From Citricoccus sp. CH26A (GTDB lineage: Bacteria; Actinomycetota; Actinomycetes; Actinomycetales; Micrococcaceae), in the NCBI RefSeq assembly GCF_000224415.1, contig NZ_AFXQ01000001.1, positions 62,001 through 126,000 of the forward strand: a DNA stretch of 64,000 bases. Direction: 5' to 3'. A program made the translations under genes and the position numbers. Shown here in pieces: positions 1-9,861 of the stretch (positions are counted from its first letter, which is position 1; the number at the start of each line of letters is the position of its first letter). A model generated the notes under the pieces. It searched no databases and was not told the origin of the DNA. It worked only from the letters and a program-made list of their open reading frames with translations.

Positions 1-864
<864 letters not shown>

Positions 865-865
865 G

Positions 866-1405
866 ATGATCACGGACACGGACCGCGTCCACCTGCGGCG
901 ATGCGTGGAACTGGCCGAGGAGGCCCTGGACAGCGGGAACGAGCCCTTCGGGTCCGTGCTGGTCTCCGCGGACGGCGCCGTGCTCCTCGAGGACCACAAC
1001 CGGGTGGGCGGCGGTGACGCCACGCGTCACCCGGAGTTCGCGATCGCCCGGTGGGCCGCCGGGCACCTGAGCCCGGACCAGCGGGCCGCGTCCGTGGTCT
1101 ACACCTCCGGTGAGCACTGCGCCATGTGTTCCGCCGCGCATGCCTGGGCGGGACTGGGACGGATCGTCTACGCCAGCTCCACCGCCCAGCTGGGCCGGTG
1201 GCTCCGCGGGCTGGGGGTCCCGCCCGGACCGGTCGTGGCGCTGTCCATCCGGCAGGTCGCCCCCGGGGTGCCGGTCGACGGCCCGGACGAGGAGCTCGCG
1301 GAGCAGGTCCGGAGGCTGCATCACCGCTATCACCGCCATCACCGCCTCGACGGGGGTGCGGGCGCACCGGGCCCCGCCGGCGGGGTCAGCCCATCTGGTC
1401 GATGA
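866..1405 (+). CDS. Nucleoside/guanine deaminase-like zinc enzyme
   Basis: A cytidine/deoxycytidylate deaminase-fold protein of 179 aa, expected to deaminate a purine or pyrimidine base or nucleoside with a catalytic zinc. The zinc site is recognisable as HPE (about residue 52, where most relatives have HAE) and EHCAMC (about residues 83-88, where most have PCxxC). The Glu and both Cys are kept, so the enzyme is probably active. The C-terminal 35 residues are rich in His, Gly and Pro and look disordered. The ATG lies one base after the pyk stop. The 3' end overlaps the convergent pdtaR gene by 20 bp. Substrate is not decidable; a TadA role is unlikely because the tRNA-specific motifs are absent. 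Confidence 0.8.
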   Translation: MITDTDRVHLRRCVELAEEALDSGNEPFGSVLVSADGAVLLEDHNRVGGGDATRHPEFAIARWAAGHLSPDQRAASVVYTSGEHCAMCSAAHAWAGLGRIVYASSTAQLGRWLRGLGVPPGPVVALSIRQVAPGVPVDGPDEELAEQVRRLHHRYHRHHRLDGGAGAPGPAGGVSPSGR

Positions 1406-1988
1406 CCGTCTGGGCCACCTCCCGCATCGTCAGGCGGCGGTCCATGGAGGTCTTCTGGATCCACCGGAAGGCCTCGGGCTCGGACAGGTCCAGGGTGGTC
1501 GTCAGCACGGACTTCGCCCGGTCCACGAGCTTGCGCGTGGCGAACTGCTCGGTGAGGTCGGAGACCTCGGCCTCCAGGGCGCGCAGCTCCTCGAACCGGG
1601 CCACGGCCAACTCGATGGCCGGCACCAGGTCGTTCTCGCTGAACGGCTTGACCACGTAGGCCATCGCCCCGGCCTGGCGGGCCCGTTCCACCAGCTCGCG
1701 CTGGCTGAAGGCGGTCAGCAGCACCACGGGCGCCACCCGCTCCCGGGCGATCTGCTCGGCCGCGGTGATGCCGTCCATGATGGGCATCTTCACGTCCATC
1801 AGCACCACGTCCGGCTGCAGCTCCGTGGCCAGCTCGACCGCCCGCTGGCCGTTGTCCGCCTCGCCGACCACGGCATAGCCCTGGGACGAGAGGATCTCCA
1901 CGATGTCCAGGCGGATCAGCGTCTCGTCCTCGGCGACGACGACGCGCAGCGGCTCATCGGCGCTCGGCGCGGTGCTCTCGGTCGGCAT
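1386..1988 (-). CDS. pdtaR: ANTAR-domain response regulator (PdtaR-like)
   Basis: Two-component response regulator of 200 aa that binds RNA rather than DNA; in actinobacteria its partner kinase is PdtaS and phosphorylated ANTAR proteins act as antiterminators. The receiver domain covers about residues 13-130, with the acidic pocket VVAEDE, the phosphoacceptor Asp in VVLMDVKMP, and the conserved Lys in VVKPFSE. The ANTAR domain follows at about 140-195 (KLVDRAKSVL, EPEAFRWIQ). The ATG at 1988 was chosen because GAGGAG lies 6 bases upstream; an in-frame start at 2027 exists but has no ribosome site. The kinase gene is not in this window. Position near pyk and polA matches M. tuberculosis. Confidence 0.93.
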   Translation of the reverse strand: MPTESTAPSADEPLRVVVAEDETLIRLDIVEILSSQGYAVVGEADNGQRAVELATELQPDVVLMDVKMPIMDGITAAEQIARERVAPVVLLTAFSQRELVERARQAGAMAYVVKPFSENDLVPAIELAVARFEELRALEAEVSDLTEQFATRKLVDRAKSVLTTTLDLSEPEAFRWIQKTSMDRRLTMREVAQTVIDQMG

Positions 1989-2104
1989 GGTGGCTCCTCG
2001 CAGGTGGGGACGGTTCACGGGACTCACGGTTCAGCGTATATCGAGGCCTGGTCCCGGCGGTCGCGCGTGTATCCTTGTGGAGTTGCCTCGCCGGATCCCG
2101 GCGG

Positions 2105-2186
2105 GCCCCAATGGCGGAACTGGCAGACGCGCCGCACTCAAAATGCGGTATCGAGAGATGTGTGGGTTCGAGTCCCACTTGGGGCA
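2105..2186 (+). tRNA. tRNA-Leu (anticodon CAA)
   Basis: The acceptor arms GCCCCAA and TTGGGGC pair perfectly. The anticodon stem CCGCA/TGCGG encloses loop CTCAAAA, giving anticodon CAA (reads UUG). The variable region is long, as expected for class II tRNA-Leu, and the T arm is GTGGG-TTCGAGT-CCCAC. The discriminator base is A and CCA is not encoded. A TATCCT hexamer at 2070-2075 is a plausible -10. Length is 82 nt. Confidence 0.96.
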
Positions 2187-2219
2187 CTGGCGGCGCGGCG
2201 GCACGACCGCCCGCGGCCG

Positions 2220-2744
2220 TTAGCCCTTCCGGCGCTCCGGGTCGAGGATCATGTTGGTGATCCTCGCGGTGGACAGCCGCCGTCCCTGCTCATCGGTCAT
2301 GACGATCTCGTGCGTGGTCAGCGTCCCGCCCAGGTGGATCGGCGTGCAGGTCCCCGTCACGGTTCCCCGCTGGATCCCCCGGTGATGCGTGGCCCCGATC
2401 TCGATCCCGACCACCGGCTTGCCGGCGTGCAGGACCGCGGCGATGGACCCCAGGGTCTCGGCCAGCACCAGGTGGGCCCCGCCGTGCAGCAGCCCGGCGT
2501 TCTGCTCGTTGCCGGCCACCGGCATGGTGGCCACCATGCGTTCCACGGTCATCTCCTGGAACACGATGCCCATCTTGGCGGTCAGCGGACTGATCCCCAG
2601 CCGGCCCAGCCTGCCGTGGATCTCCTCCGGGATCCCCGAGTCCAGCATGAGCCGCCGCAGTTCCTCGGGCGAGGGGTCCGGCGTGACCCCGGGGACGAAG
2701 GCGTAGGGGGCCGCGGCGGGGGCGCGTGTCTGGGCTGAGTCCAT
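2220..2744 (-). CDS. PaaI-family hotdog-fold thioesterase
   Basis: Predicted acyl-CoA thioesterase of 174 aa. The hotdog-fold signature NAGLLHGGAHLVLAETLGS (about residues 87-105) carries the HGG loop and the acidic residue that activate water in the PaaI/YbgC group; the following strands GIEIGATHH and TGTCTPIHLGG fit the same fold. The natural acyl-CoA is unknown; aromatic-CoA or medium-chain CoA hydrolysis is typical of the family. The start is uncertain: ATG 2744 and ATG 2750 are both possible and neither has a clear ribosome site. The gene diverges from polA with only 19 bp between the chosen starts. Confidence 0.85.
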   Translation of the reverse strand: MDSAQTRAPAAAPYAFVPGVTPDPSPEELRRLMLDSGIPEEIHGRLGRLGISPLTAKMGIVFQEMTVERMVATMPVAGNEQNAGLLHGGAHLVLAETLGSIAAVLHAGKPVVGIEIGATHHRGIQRGTVTGTCTPIHLGGTLTTHEIVMTDEQGRRLSTARITNMILDPERRKG

Positions 2745-2750
2745 GAGCAT

Positions 2751-2756
2751 TAGGCT
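2751..2756 (+). promoter_or_regulatory. -10 element of polA, leaderless
   Basis: TAGGCT lies 7 bases before the GTG at 2764 and no Shine-Dalgarno sequence is present, so transcription probably begins at the start codon itself. The element sits inside the 19-bp gap between the divergent thioesterase and polA starts. Confidence 0.6.
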
Positions 2757-2763
2757 GGCACCC

Positions 2764-5586
2764 GTGACTGATTCGAGCAATTCCGCACCTGACACCGCCC
2801 AGCGTCTGCTGGTCATCGACGGCCACTCGATGGCCTTCCGGGCCTTCTACGCCCTGCCGGTGGACAACTTCGTCACGGACACCGGTCAGCACACCAACGC
2901 CGTCTACGGCTTCACCACCATGCTGCTGACCATGATCCGCCAGCAGAAGCCCACGCACGTCGCGGTCGCCTTCGACCTGGACACCCCCACCTTCCGCTCC
3001 GAACAGTACGAGGAGTACAAGGCGGGCCGGTCCAAGACCCCGGAGGAGTTCCACGGGCAGGTCGAGCTGATCCAGAAGGTCATGGAGGCCATGAACATCC
3101 CCACCATCACGGTGGACGGCTTCGAGGCGGACGACATCGTGGCGACGATGGCGGCCCAGGCCGAGGCGGCCGGCTGGCAGACCCGGGTGGTCTCGGGCGA
3201 CCGGGACGCGTTCCAGCTCATCACCGACCGGACCCTGGTGCTGTACCCGAAGAAGGGCGTCTCGGACATCCCGCCGATGGACGCCGCCGCGATCGAGGCG
3301 AAGTACGGTGTCCCGCCCCACCGGTACCCGGACCTGGCGGCGCTGGTGGGGGAGAGCGCCGACAACCTGCCGGGCGTGCCCGGGGTCGGCCCGAAGACCG
3401 CCGCGAAGTGGATCGGCCTCTACGGCTCCGTGGAGGACGTGCTGGAGCACGCCGAGGAGATCAAGGGCAAGGCGGGCCAGTCCCTGCGTGACCACGCCGA
3501 GTCCGTCCGCCGCAACCGCAGGCTCAACGCGCTGGTGACGGACATGGACCTGCCCGTGGCGCTGGAGGCCACGGAGCTCGAGCACCCGGACCACGAGCAG
3601 ATCGAGGACCTCTTCGACGCCCTGCAGTTCAACGCCGTGCGCCAGCGCCTGTTCGACACCCTCGCCGAACGACTGGGTGGCGAGCCCGAGGCCGTCCCGG
3701 TCGAGCAGACCCCGGACTTCGCGGTCGCCACCACCGCCGGGGAGCTGGAGGCGTTCATCACCGCGCACGGGGCCAACCTGGTGGGCGTGCACGTGGTCCT
3801 GGACGGGCCGGCCATCCTGCCCAAGCGCAAGATCCCGGCCCCCGGGGACTACGGGGTCCCGCTCGGGGCGGCGCTCGTGGCGGAGGGCGCCGCCGTCTAC
3901 GTCCCCCTGGACACGCCCGACGCCGGCGCCGGCCCGGTGCTGGCCGAGTACCTGTCCCAGCCCGGTGCGCAGAAGGCCGTGTACGACCTGAAGGCGGCCG
4001 GCAAGGCCCTCAAGGCCTCCGGTGCCCGGACCGCACTGGGGCGCGCCGTGGCGCTGGCCGGCGTCGTGGACGACGTGCTGCTCTCGGCCTACCTGATCTC
4101 CCCGGACCGCCGGGGTTACGGCCTGGACGCCCTCGTACAGGCGTACCTGCAGTCCACCCTCGAGATGGAGGACGACCCGACCCAGGCCGGGGACCAGCTG
4201 GAACTGGACCTCGGGGCCGCCGAGGCCGAGGGGGCCGACGCCGGGGCGGCGCTGCTCCAGGCCCGAGCCGCCGCCACCGTCCGCGCCGCCTGGATGGTGC
4301 GCCGGTTGTCCGAGGTGTTCGTGCCCCAGTTGCTCGAGCGCGGGGCCCAGCAGCTGCTGCGGGACCTCGAGATCCCGTTGGCCCTGGTGCTCGTGGACAT
4401 GGAGCTGGCCGGCATCGCCGTGGACCGGCCCGTGCTGGACGGGCTCTTCGAGGAGTTCACCACGCGGATGCAGTCCGCCCAGGAATCGGCATGGGCCTCC
4501 GTGGCGGAGGCCACCGGCGGGGAGAAGGTCAACCTCGGCTCGCCCAAGCAGCTGCAGGCGCTGCTGTTCGAGAAGCTCGACATGCCGCGCACGCGCAAGA
4601 CCAAGACCGGGTACTCCACGGACGTGGACTCGCTCACCGACCTGCTGGCCCAGACCCAGCACCCCTTCCTCGAGAACCTCATGCTCCACCGGGACGCCAC
4701 CAAGCTGCGCCAGACCGTGGAGGGACTGCTGGACACGGTGGCCGGGGACGGACGCATCCACACCACCTACTCGCAGACCGCCGCCGCCACCGGGCGGTTG
4801 TCCAGCCTGCACCCGAACCTGCAGAACATCCCGGTCCGGACCGAGGCGGGCCGGAAGATCCGCGAGGTGTTCGTCGTGGGGGAGGGCTACGGCACCCTGC
4901 TCACGGCCGACTACTCCCAGATCGAGATGCGCATCATGGCGCACCTGTCCGAGGACGAGGCCCTGATCCAGGCGTTCCGGGAGGGCGAGGACCTGCACCG
5001 CTTCGTCGGTTCCCAGGTGTTCGGCGTGGAACCCCAGGACGTCTCCTCGGAGATGCGCGCCAAGGTCAAGGCCATGAGCTACGGCCTGGCCTACGGGCTG
5101 AGCTCCTTCGGGCTCTCCAAGCAGCTCCAGATCCCCGTGGACGAGGCACGGTCCCTCATGAAGGGCTACTTCGACCGCTTCGGCGCGGTGCGCGACTACC
5201 TCAAGGAGGTCGTGGCCAAGGCCCGCCAGGACGGTTTCACCGCGACCATCCTGGGCCGGCGCCGCTACCTGCCGGACCTGAACAGCGACAACCGCCAGTT
5301 GCGGGACATGGCCGAGCGCGCCGCGCTCAACGCCCCGATCCAGGGCTCGGCGGCGGACATCATCAAGCAGGCCATGCTGGACGTCCAGTCCGGACTGGTG
5401 GAACAGGGACTGCGCTCCCGGCTGCTGCTGCAGGTCCACGACGAACTGGTCCTGGAGGTCCCGGACGAGGAACTCGACGCGGCCACCACCCTCCTCCAGG
5501 AGAGGATGGGTGCGGCCGCGGAACTGTCCGTCCCGCTGGACGTGCACGTCGGCGTCGGGCGGAGCTGGCACGATGCCGCGCACTGA
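2764..5586 (+). CDS. polA: DNA polymerase I
   Basis: Repair and Okazaki-fragment polymerase of 940 aa. Domains in order: 5' nuclease (about 1-300, beginning LLVIDGHSMAFRAF, with metal-site Asp clusters such as GFEADD and SGDRD); a degenerate 3'-5' exonuclease domain (about 315-520); and a family A polymerase domain (about 540-940). Polymerase motif A is DYSQIE (D716), motif B spans RAKVKAMSYGLAYG, and motif C is VHDE (D893). The proofreading Asp/Glu residues are absent: the Exo II position reads VYDLKAAGK where E. coli has NLKYDRG, so no proofreading is expected, as is usual in actinobacteria. GTG 2764 was preferred over ATG 2743 because of the -10 hexamer. The stop overlaps the next gene by 14 bp. 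Confidence 0.98.
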   Translation: MTDSSNSAPDTAQRLLVIDGHSMAFRAFYALPVDNFVTDTGQHTNAVYGFTTMLLTMIRQQKPTHVAVAFDLDTPTFRSEQYEEYKAGRSKTPEEFHGQVELIQKVMEAMNIPTITVDGFEADDIVATMAAQAEAAGWQTRVVSGDRDAFQLITDRTLVLYPKKGVSDIPPMDAAAIEAKYGVPPHRYPDLAALVGESADNLPGVPGVGPKTAAKWIGLYGSVEDVLEHAEEIKGKAGQSLRDHAESVRRNRRLNALVTDMDLPVALEATELEHPDHEQIEDLFDALQFNAVRQRLFDTLAERLGGEPEAVPVEQTPDFAVATTAGELEAFITAHGANLVGVHVVLDGPAILPKRKIPAPGDYGVPLGAALVAEGAAVYVPLDTPDAGAGPVLAEYLSQPGAQKAVYDLKAAGKALKASGARTALGRAVALAGVVDDVLLSAYLISPDRRGYGLDALVQAYLQSTLEMEDDPTQAGDQLELDLGAAEAEGADAGAALLQARAAATVRAAWMVRRLSEVFVPQLLERGAQQLLRDLEIPLALVLVDMELAGIAVDRPVLDGLFEEFTTRMQSAQESAWASVAEATGGEKVNLGSPKQLQALLFEKLDMPRTRKTKTGYSTDVDSLTDLLAQTQHPFLENLMLHRDATKLRQTVEGLLDTVAGDGRIHTTYSQTAAATGRLSSLHPNLQNIPVRTEAGRKIREVFVVGEGYGTLLTADYSQIEMRIMAHLSEDEALIQAFREGEDLHRFVGSQVFGVEPQDVSSEMRAKVKAMSYGLAYGLSSFGLSKQLQIPVDEARSLMKGYFDRFGAVRDYLKEVVAKARQDGFTATILGRRRYLPDLNSDNRQLRDMAERAALNAPIQGSAADIIKQAMLDVQSGLVEQGLRSRLLLQVHDELVLEVPDEELDAATTLLQERMGAAAELSVPLDVHVGVGRSWHDAAH

Positions 5587-6868
5587 TCCCGTCCTGCCCG
5601 AGGGACTCCGGCTGCATCGCTTCGACGTCACCGGCCGGCCGGCCGCGGAGGACCCCGCCGCGGCCCTGTTCCTGCGGACCGTCGAGCGCGGCTTTTACGA
5701 GCCGGAGCCGACGGGCACCGCACTGGACCAGCTGCTCGGCTACGCCCACGCGGACGGGCGCACCTACACCGGCGTCTACGCGGCCGGTGCCGACCCGGCC
5801 ACCGACCGCCCGGTCGGCACCTTCTCCGGTTTCGACAAGCGCCTGCACACCGGCCGGCGCCGGGAGGTCGACGCCCGCCTGATCTCCGAGGTCACCGTCT
5901 CCCCGAGCCATCGCCGCCGCGGGATCCTGCGCGCCCTGATGGAGTCGGAACTGGCGATCGCCGCCGGGCGGGGCCTGCCGCTGGCGGCGCTGACCGCCTC
6001 CGAGGCCACCATCTACCGCCGCTTCGGCTTCGGCGCGGCCACCACCCAGCGCTCCGTCGAGGTGGACGTCCGGGGGGACGCCGCCCTGGCGGGACCGGTG
6101 ACCGGGCGCGTCGAGCTGGTGGAGCCGGGGGACCTGGCCGGGCTGGGCCCGGAGCTGTTCGGGCAGGCCTACCTGCAGACGCCCGGTTCCGTGCAGCGGA
6201 TGGCCTCCTACGGCGGCCACGAGACGGACACCATCGAGTCGGGACGGCACGGGAAGGACCACGGCTTGTTCGCCGCGGTCCACCACGACGACGGCGGGGT
6301 GCCCCGCGGGTACGTCACCTACCGGTTCACCGGCTGGGACACCGATCCGGCCACCATCCGGGTCTCGCTGCTGACCGCCACCACGGCGGAGAGCACCCGG
6401 GCCCTGTGGTCCTTCCTGGCGAACCTGGACCTCATCGAGCGCGTCACCTGGCGCGGCGCGCCGGACGACGGCCTGCTGGAGCACCTGTTCGCGGACCACC
6501 GCCGGGTGCGCACCACCCGGCGGGAGGACCACCTGTGGCTGCGGTTGCTGGACCTCCCGGCTGCCCTGCGCGGCCGGGCCTGGGCCCGCGACGGCGAGCT
6601 GACCCTGCGGGTGCACGACCGCCTCGGCCACACCGCGGGCGACTGGCGCCTGACCGTGGCCGGTGGCGAGGCCGACGTCGTGCCGCTGGAAGCGCACCCG
6701 GACCTGGAGCTGGACGTCGCGGACCTGTCCGGGGCCTACCTGGGCGGGGTGTCCGCCGAGGTGCTCCGCCAGGCCGGCAGGATCACCGAGCACCGGCGCG
6801 GGGCCGCCGCCGCACTGGCCGGGATGCTGGCGCAGGACCGGCCCGTCCACTGCATGACCGGGTTCTGA
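5573..6868 (+). CDS. Eis-like GNAT N-acetyltransferase
   Basis: Acetyltransferase of 431 aa with the three-part Eis layout: an N-terminal GNAT domain, a second GNAT-like domain, and a C-terminal SCP2-like domain. The acetyl-CoA loop is VSPSHRRRGILRALM (about residues 106-120), followed by the Eis-typical ALTASEATIYRRFGFG. Eis proteins acetylate amines, including aminoglycosides in M. tuberculosis and lysines in proteins or peptides; the substrate here is unknown. The C-terminal residues CMTGF supply the free carboxylate that serves as general base in known Eis enzymes, which supports the reading to the very end. The ATG overlaps the end of polA, so the genes are coupled. Confidence 0.9.
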   Translation: MPRTDPVLPEGLRLHRFDVTGRPAAEDPAAALFLRTVERGFYEPEPTGTALDQLLGYAHADGRTYTGVYAAGADPATDRPVGTFSGFDKRLHTGRRREVDARLISEVTVSPSHRRRGILRALMESELAIAAGRGLPLAALTASEATIYRRFGFGAATTQRSVEVDVRGDAALAGPVTGRVELVEPGDLAGLGPELFGQAYLQTPGSVQRMASYGGHETDTIESGRHGKDHGLFAAVHHDDGGVPRGYVTYRFTGWDTDPATIRVSLLTATTAESTRALWSFLANLDLIERVTWRGAPDDGLLEHLFADHRRVRTTRREDHLWLRLLDLPAALRGRAWARDGELTLRVHDRLGHTAGDWRLTVAGGEADVVPLEAHPDLELDVADLSGAYLGGVSAEVLRQAGRITEHRRGAAAALAGMLAQDRPVHCMTGF

Positions 6869-6874
6869 CGGACG

Positions 6875-6903
6875 GTGCCCCCGGGGACCGCCACCGGGGG
6901 CAC
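6875..6903 (+). terminator. Hairpin terminator after the Eis-like gene
   Basis: GTGCCCCCGG and CCGGGGGCAC form a perfect 10-bp stem around a 9-base loop, starting six bases after the stop codon. No long U tract follows, which is common in high-GC actinobacteria. Confidence 0.7.
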
Positions 6904-6911
6904 GCCCCGCT

Positions 6912-6941
6912 TTGACCGCGACTTGGGACGGCGGCTAGACT
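6912..6941 (+). promoter_or_regulatory. Housekeeping promoter of rpsA
   Basis: TTGACC at 6912-6917 and TAGACT at 6936-6941 are separated by 18 bp, a good match to the primary sigma factor consensus. The start would lie near 6948, leaving a leader of about 115 nt that is more A/T-rich than its surroundings. S1 genes are often autoregulated through their leaders, so the leader may be functional. Confidence 0.7.
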
Positions 6942-7062
6942 GGCCGAGCACTTTCTGTGCATACCCAATAATCCAAATCAACCCACTATCCGGGTGTCGC
7001 GGTCCTTACGTGTGTCCGCCTGGCCCGGCCGAGTGAACAATCCACATCGGAGCCCCTACTAC

Positions 7063-8517
7063 ATGACCATTACCTCCACCGCCCCGCAGGTCGCCATCAA
7101 TGACATTGGCACTGCTGAGGACTTCCTCGCCGCCATTGATGAGACGATCAAGTACTTCAATGACGGCGACCTGGTCGAAGGCACCGTCGTCAAGGTCGAC
7201 CGCGACGAAGTGCTCCTCGACATCGGCTACAAGACTGAAGGCGTCATCCCGTCCCGGGAACTCTCCATCAAGCATGACGTGGACCCGGATGAGGTCGTCG
7301 CCGTGGGCGATAACGTGGAGGCCCTGGTCCTCACCAAGGAGGACAAGGAAGGCCGCCTGATCCTGTCCAAGAAGCGCGCTCAGTACGAGCGTGCCTGGGG
7401 CTCCATCGAGAAGATCAAGGAAGAGGACGGCGTCGTCACCGGCACCGTCATCGAGGTCGTCAAGGGCGGCCTCATCGTCGACATCGGCCTGCGCGGCTTC
7501 CTGCCCGCCTCCCTCGTCGAGATGCGCCGCGTCCGCGACCTGGCCCCGTACATCGGCCAGGAGCTGGAAGCCAAGATCATCGAGCTGGACAAGAACCGCA
7601 ACAACGTGGTCCTGTCCCGCCGCGCCTGGCTCGAGCAGACCCAGTCCGAGGTCCGCTCGAACTTCCTGCACAAGCTGGAGAAGGGCCAGGTCCGCACCGG
7701 TACCGTCTCCTCCATCGTCAACTTCGGTGCCTTCGTGGACCTGGGCGGCGTGGACGGCCTGGTGCACGTCTCCGAGCTGTCCTGGAAGCACATCGACCAC
7801 CCGTCCGAGGTCGTCGAGGTGGGCCAGGAGGTCACCGTCGAGGTGCTCGAGGTGGACATGGACCGCGAGCGTGTCTCCCTGTCCCTGAAGGCCACCCAGG
7901 AAGACCCGTGGCAGCTGTTCGCCCGCACCCACGCCCTGGGCCAGGTCGTGCCGGGCAAGGTCACCAAGCTGGTGCCGTTCGGTGCGTTCGTGCGCGTCGA
8001 GGACGGCATCGAGGGCCTGGTGCACATCTCCGAGCTGGCCTCGCGCCACATCGACACCGCCGAGCAGGTCGTGTCCGTCAACGACGAGCTGTTCGTCAAG
8101 GTCATCGACATCGACCTGGAGCGCCGCCGCATCTCGCTGTCCCTCAAGCAGGCCAACGAGGGCGTGGACCCGGAGGGCACCGAGTTCGACCCGGCGCTCT
8201 ACGGCATGGCCGCCGAGTACGACGACGAGGGCAACTACAAGTACCCCGAGGGCTTCGACCCGGAGTCCAACGAGTGGCTCGAGGGCTTCGAGACCCAGCG
8301 CGCCGCGTGGGAGCAGCAGTACGCCGACGCCCAGGCCCGCTGGGAGGCCCACAAGGAGCAGGTGGCCCGCCACCTCAACGAGGACGTCGAGGGTGCGGCT
8401 GCCGTCGAGTCCGGCGCTGCCTCCTACTCCTCCGAGGACCGCGGCGAGGCGGACCAGGGCACCCTGGCCTCCGACGAGGCCCTCGCCGCCCTGCGCGAGA
8501 AGCTCACCGGCAACTGA
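7063..8517 (+). CDS. rpsA: 30S ribosomal protein S1
   Basis: Ribosomal protein of 484 aa that binds mRNA and supports translation initiation. Four S1 RNA-binding repeats are visible at about residues 33-105, 120-186, 206-275 and 291-361; each has the typical G-x-V and D-(L/I)-G pattern, for example VNFGAFVDLGGVDGLVH and VPFGAFVRVEDGIEGLVH. Four repeats is usual for actinobacteria (E. coli has six). The C-terminal 120 residues are acidic and unstructured-looking. The ATG at 7063 was chosen because homology begins there; an in-frame start at 6994 would add 23 unrelated residues. First codons are less GC-biased than the rest, typical of highly expressed genes. A strong terminator follows. Confidence 0.98.
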   Translation: MTITSTAPQVAINDIGTAEDFLAAIDETIKYFNDGDLVEGTVVKVDRDEVLLDIGYKTEGVIPSRELSIKHDVDPDEVVAVGDNVEALVLTKEDKEGRLILSKKRAQYERAWGSIEKIKEEDGVVTGTVIEVVKGGLIVDIGLRGFLPASLVEMRRVRDLAPYIGQELEAKIIELDKNRNNVVLSRRAWLEQTQSEVRSNFLHKLEKGQVRTGTVSSIVNFGAFVDLGGVDGLVHVSELSWKHIDHPSEVVEVGQEVTVEVLEVDMDRERVSLSLKATQEDPWQLFARTHALGQVVPGKVTKLVPFGAFVRVEDGIEGLVHISELASRHIDTAEQVVSVNDELFVKVIDIDLERRRISLSLKQANEGVDPEGTEFDPALYGMAAEYDDEGNYKYPEGFDPESNEWLEGFETQRAAWEQQYADAQARWEAHKEQVARHLNEDVEGAAAVESGAASYSSEDRGEADQGTLASDEALAALREKLTGN

Positions 8518-8550
8518 TCGGCTGAGCCGCTGACCATTCGGACAGCGTGA

Positions 8551-8589
8551 CAGGAAGGCCCCGCACCACCACGGTGCGGGGCCTTCCTG
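8551..8589 (+). terminator. Strong terminator after rpsA
   Basis: A perfect 17-bp stem (CAGGAAGGCCCCGCACC with its complement) closes a 5-base loop. It lies between rpsA and a convergent gene and could serve both strands. Confidence 0.9.
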
Positions 8590-8643
8590 CGTCCGGAGGG
8601 CGGCGGGCACCCTGCCCGTGACGCGGTCGCGTCGGCGCCGGGC

Positions 8644-9861
8644 TCAGTGCCGGGTGCTGACCGTGACCGTGAAGGTGCGGTCACGGGCCACCTGCCGGGT
8701 GGGGCCCACCCGTCGCTCCAGGTCGGGCCGGTACATCAGGTGCGAGTTCCACACGCACCACAGCTCGCCGCCGGGGCGCAGCACGCGCGCGCCGGCGTCG
8801 AACAGTCGCAACGCCACCCGGGTGTCCACCGTGTTGCCGGCATGGAACGGGGGGTTGAGCACCAGCAGGTCCTCGCTGGCGTCCGCGAACGACGCCAGGG
8901 CATCGTCCCGGCGGACCTCCACCTGTGCGGCGACGCCGTTGAGCGCGGCGGACAGGACCGTGGAGGCGCAGGCGTCGGCCGACTGGTCGGTGGCGACCAC
9001 GGTGGCCTCCCGGCCCCTGCTGCGGGCCCGCAGCGCGAGGTGGACCGCGATCGTGCCGTTGCCGCAGCCGACGTCCACGGCCCGCCCCACGTCTCCGATC
9101 CCCCCGATGTTCCCGAGCAGGAACCGCGTTCCCGGGTCCACGGCGGTGCCCCCGAAGGTGGAGCCGTGGGCCGCGAGGGTGACGGTGCCGACGTCGGGCA
9201 GGGTGTGCACCGCCGTGCGGGGGAACGGGGCGGGCCGTCCGCGGACCGGGCCGCGCGCGGTGAGGACGCGGGACTTGGAGCGGCCGCGTCCGGGGACCAC
9301 GGACTCGAAGTAGCGGTTCAGCACGGTGTTCTGCCGCGGGGTCATGTGCTTGTCCCGGCCTGCGGCCAGCAGGAGGACGTCCTGGGCGGCGTGCTCGGCC
9401 ACGAGGTGCGCCCACTGCTCCAGCGCGTCGAGCGAGCGGGGCAGGACCAGCAGGACGGTGCGCGCCCCGGCCACCAGTGCGGGGTCCACCGGCCCGCGGT
9501 GCAGGGTCCCCGGCAGCGGCGTGGCCCACCGGCCGAGGTTGGCCTCCAGGGACCGCTCGTGGGCCAGGGCGTCCTGACCTACGCGGACGTCGTGACCCGC
9601 CGCCAGCAGGGGGAGCGTGAGCGCACCGTGCCGATCCTCCAGCACCACGACGGCATCCCGCGTCTCGCTCCCCGCACCGGCGTGCCCGGCGTCCAGCCAG
9701 GACTGCAGGGTGTCCAGCAGCAGCAGGTCCGCGGCGTCGTGGGCCTGCAGCCCGGGCGCCTCGGGGTAGGGCCAGCGGGACAGCGCGTCGAACGCGAAGC
9801 CCTCCGTCAGGGCCGAGCGGTCGACGGGGGGAGTCTGGCCGAACGGGACGGTGGCGTTCAC
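8644..9861 (-). CDS. Class I SAM methyltransferase, RsmC/RlmG-like
   Basis: Predicted rRNA guanine-N2 methyltransferase of 405 aa. It has the two-domain RsmC/RlmG arrangement: a degenerate N-terminal half without a SAM motif, then a catalytic half with motif I DVGCGNGTIAVHLA (about residue 257) and motif IV NPPFH, the signature of N2-guanine methylation. The target base (16S G1207 or 23S G1835 in E. coli) cannot be decided from sequence alone. GTG 9861 was chosen because it overlaps the YigZ stop as GTGA; another GTG lies at 9876. The gene is translationally coupled to the YigZ gene and convergent with rpsA. Confidence 0.85.
   Translation of the reverse strand: MNATVPFGQTPPVDRSALTEGFAFDALSRWPYPEAPGLQAHDAADLLLLDTLQSWLDAGHAGAGSETRDAVVVLEDRHGALTLPLLAAGHDVRVGQDALAHERSLEANLGRWATPLPGTLHRGPVDPALVAGARTVLLVLPRSLDALEQWAHLVAEHAAQDVLLLAAGRDKHMTPRQNTVLNRYFESVVPGRGRSKSRVLTARGPVRGRPAPFPRTAVHTLPDVGTVTLAAHGSTFGGTAVDPGTRFLLGNIGGIGDVGRAVDVGCGNGTIAVHLALRARSRGREATVVATDQSADACASTVLSAALNGVAAQVEVRRDDALASFADASEDLLVLNPPFHAGNTVDTRVALRLFDAGARVLRPGGELWCVWNSHLMYRPDLERRVGPTRQVARDRTFTVTVSTRH

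Noticed and set aside
2290-5631. A 1113-codon open frame on the minus strand opposite polA
   Set aside because: Composition is the typical antisense shadow of a GC-rich gene (rich in Arg, Gly, Val, His, Leu) with no recognisable domain; polA on the plus strand explains the sequence.
6948-7062. A metabolite riboswitch in the rpsA leader
   Set aside because: No conserved aptamer element was recognised; a protein-binding leader for S1 is possible but not shown.
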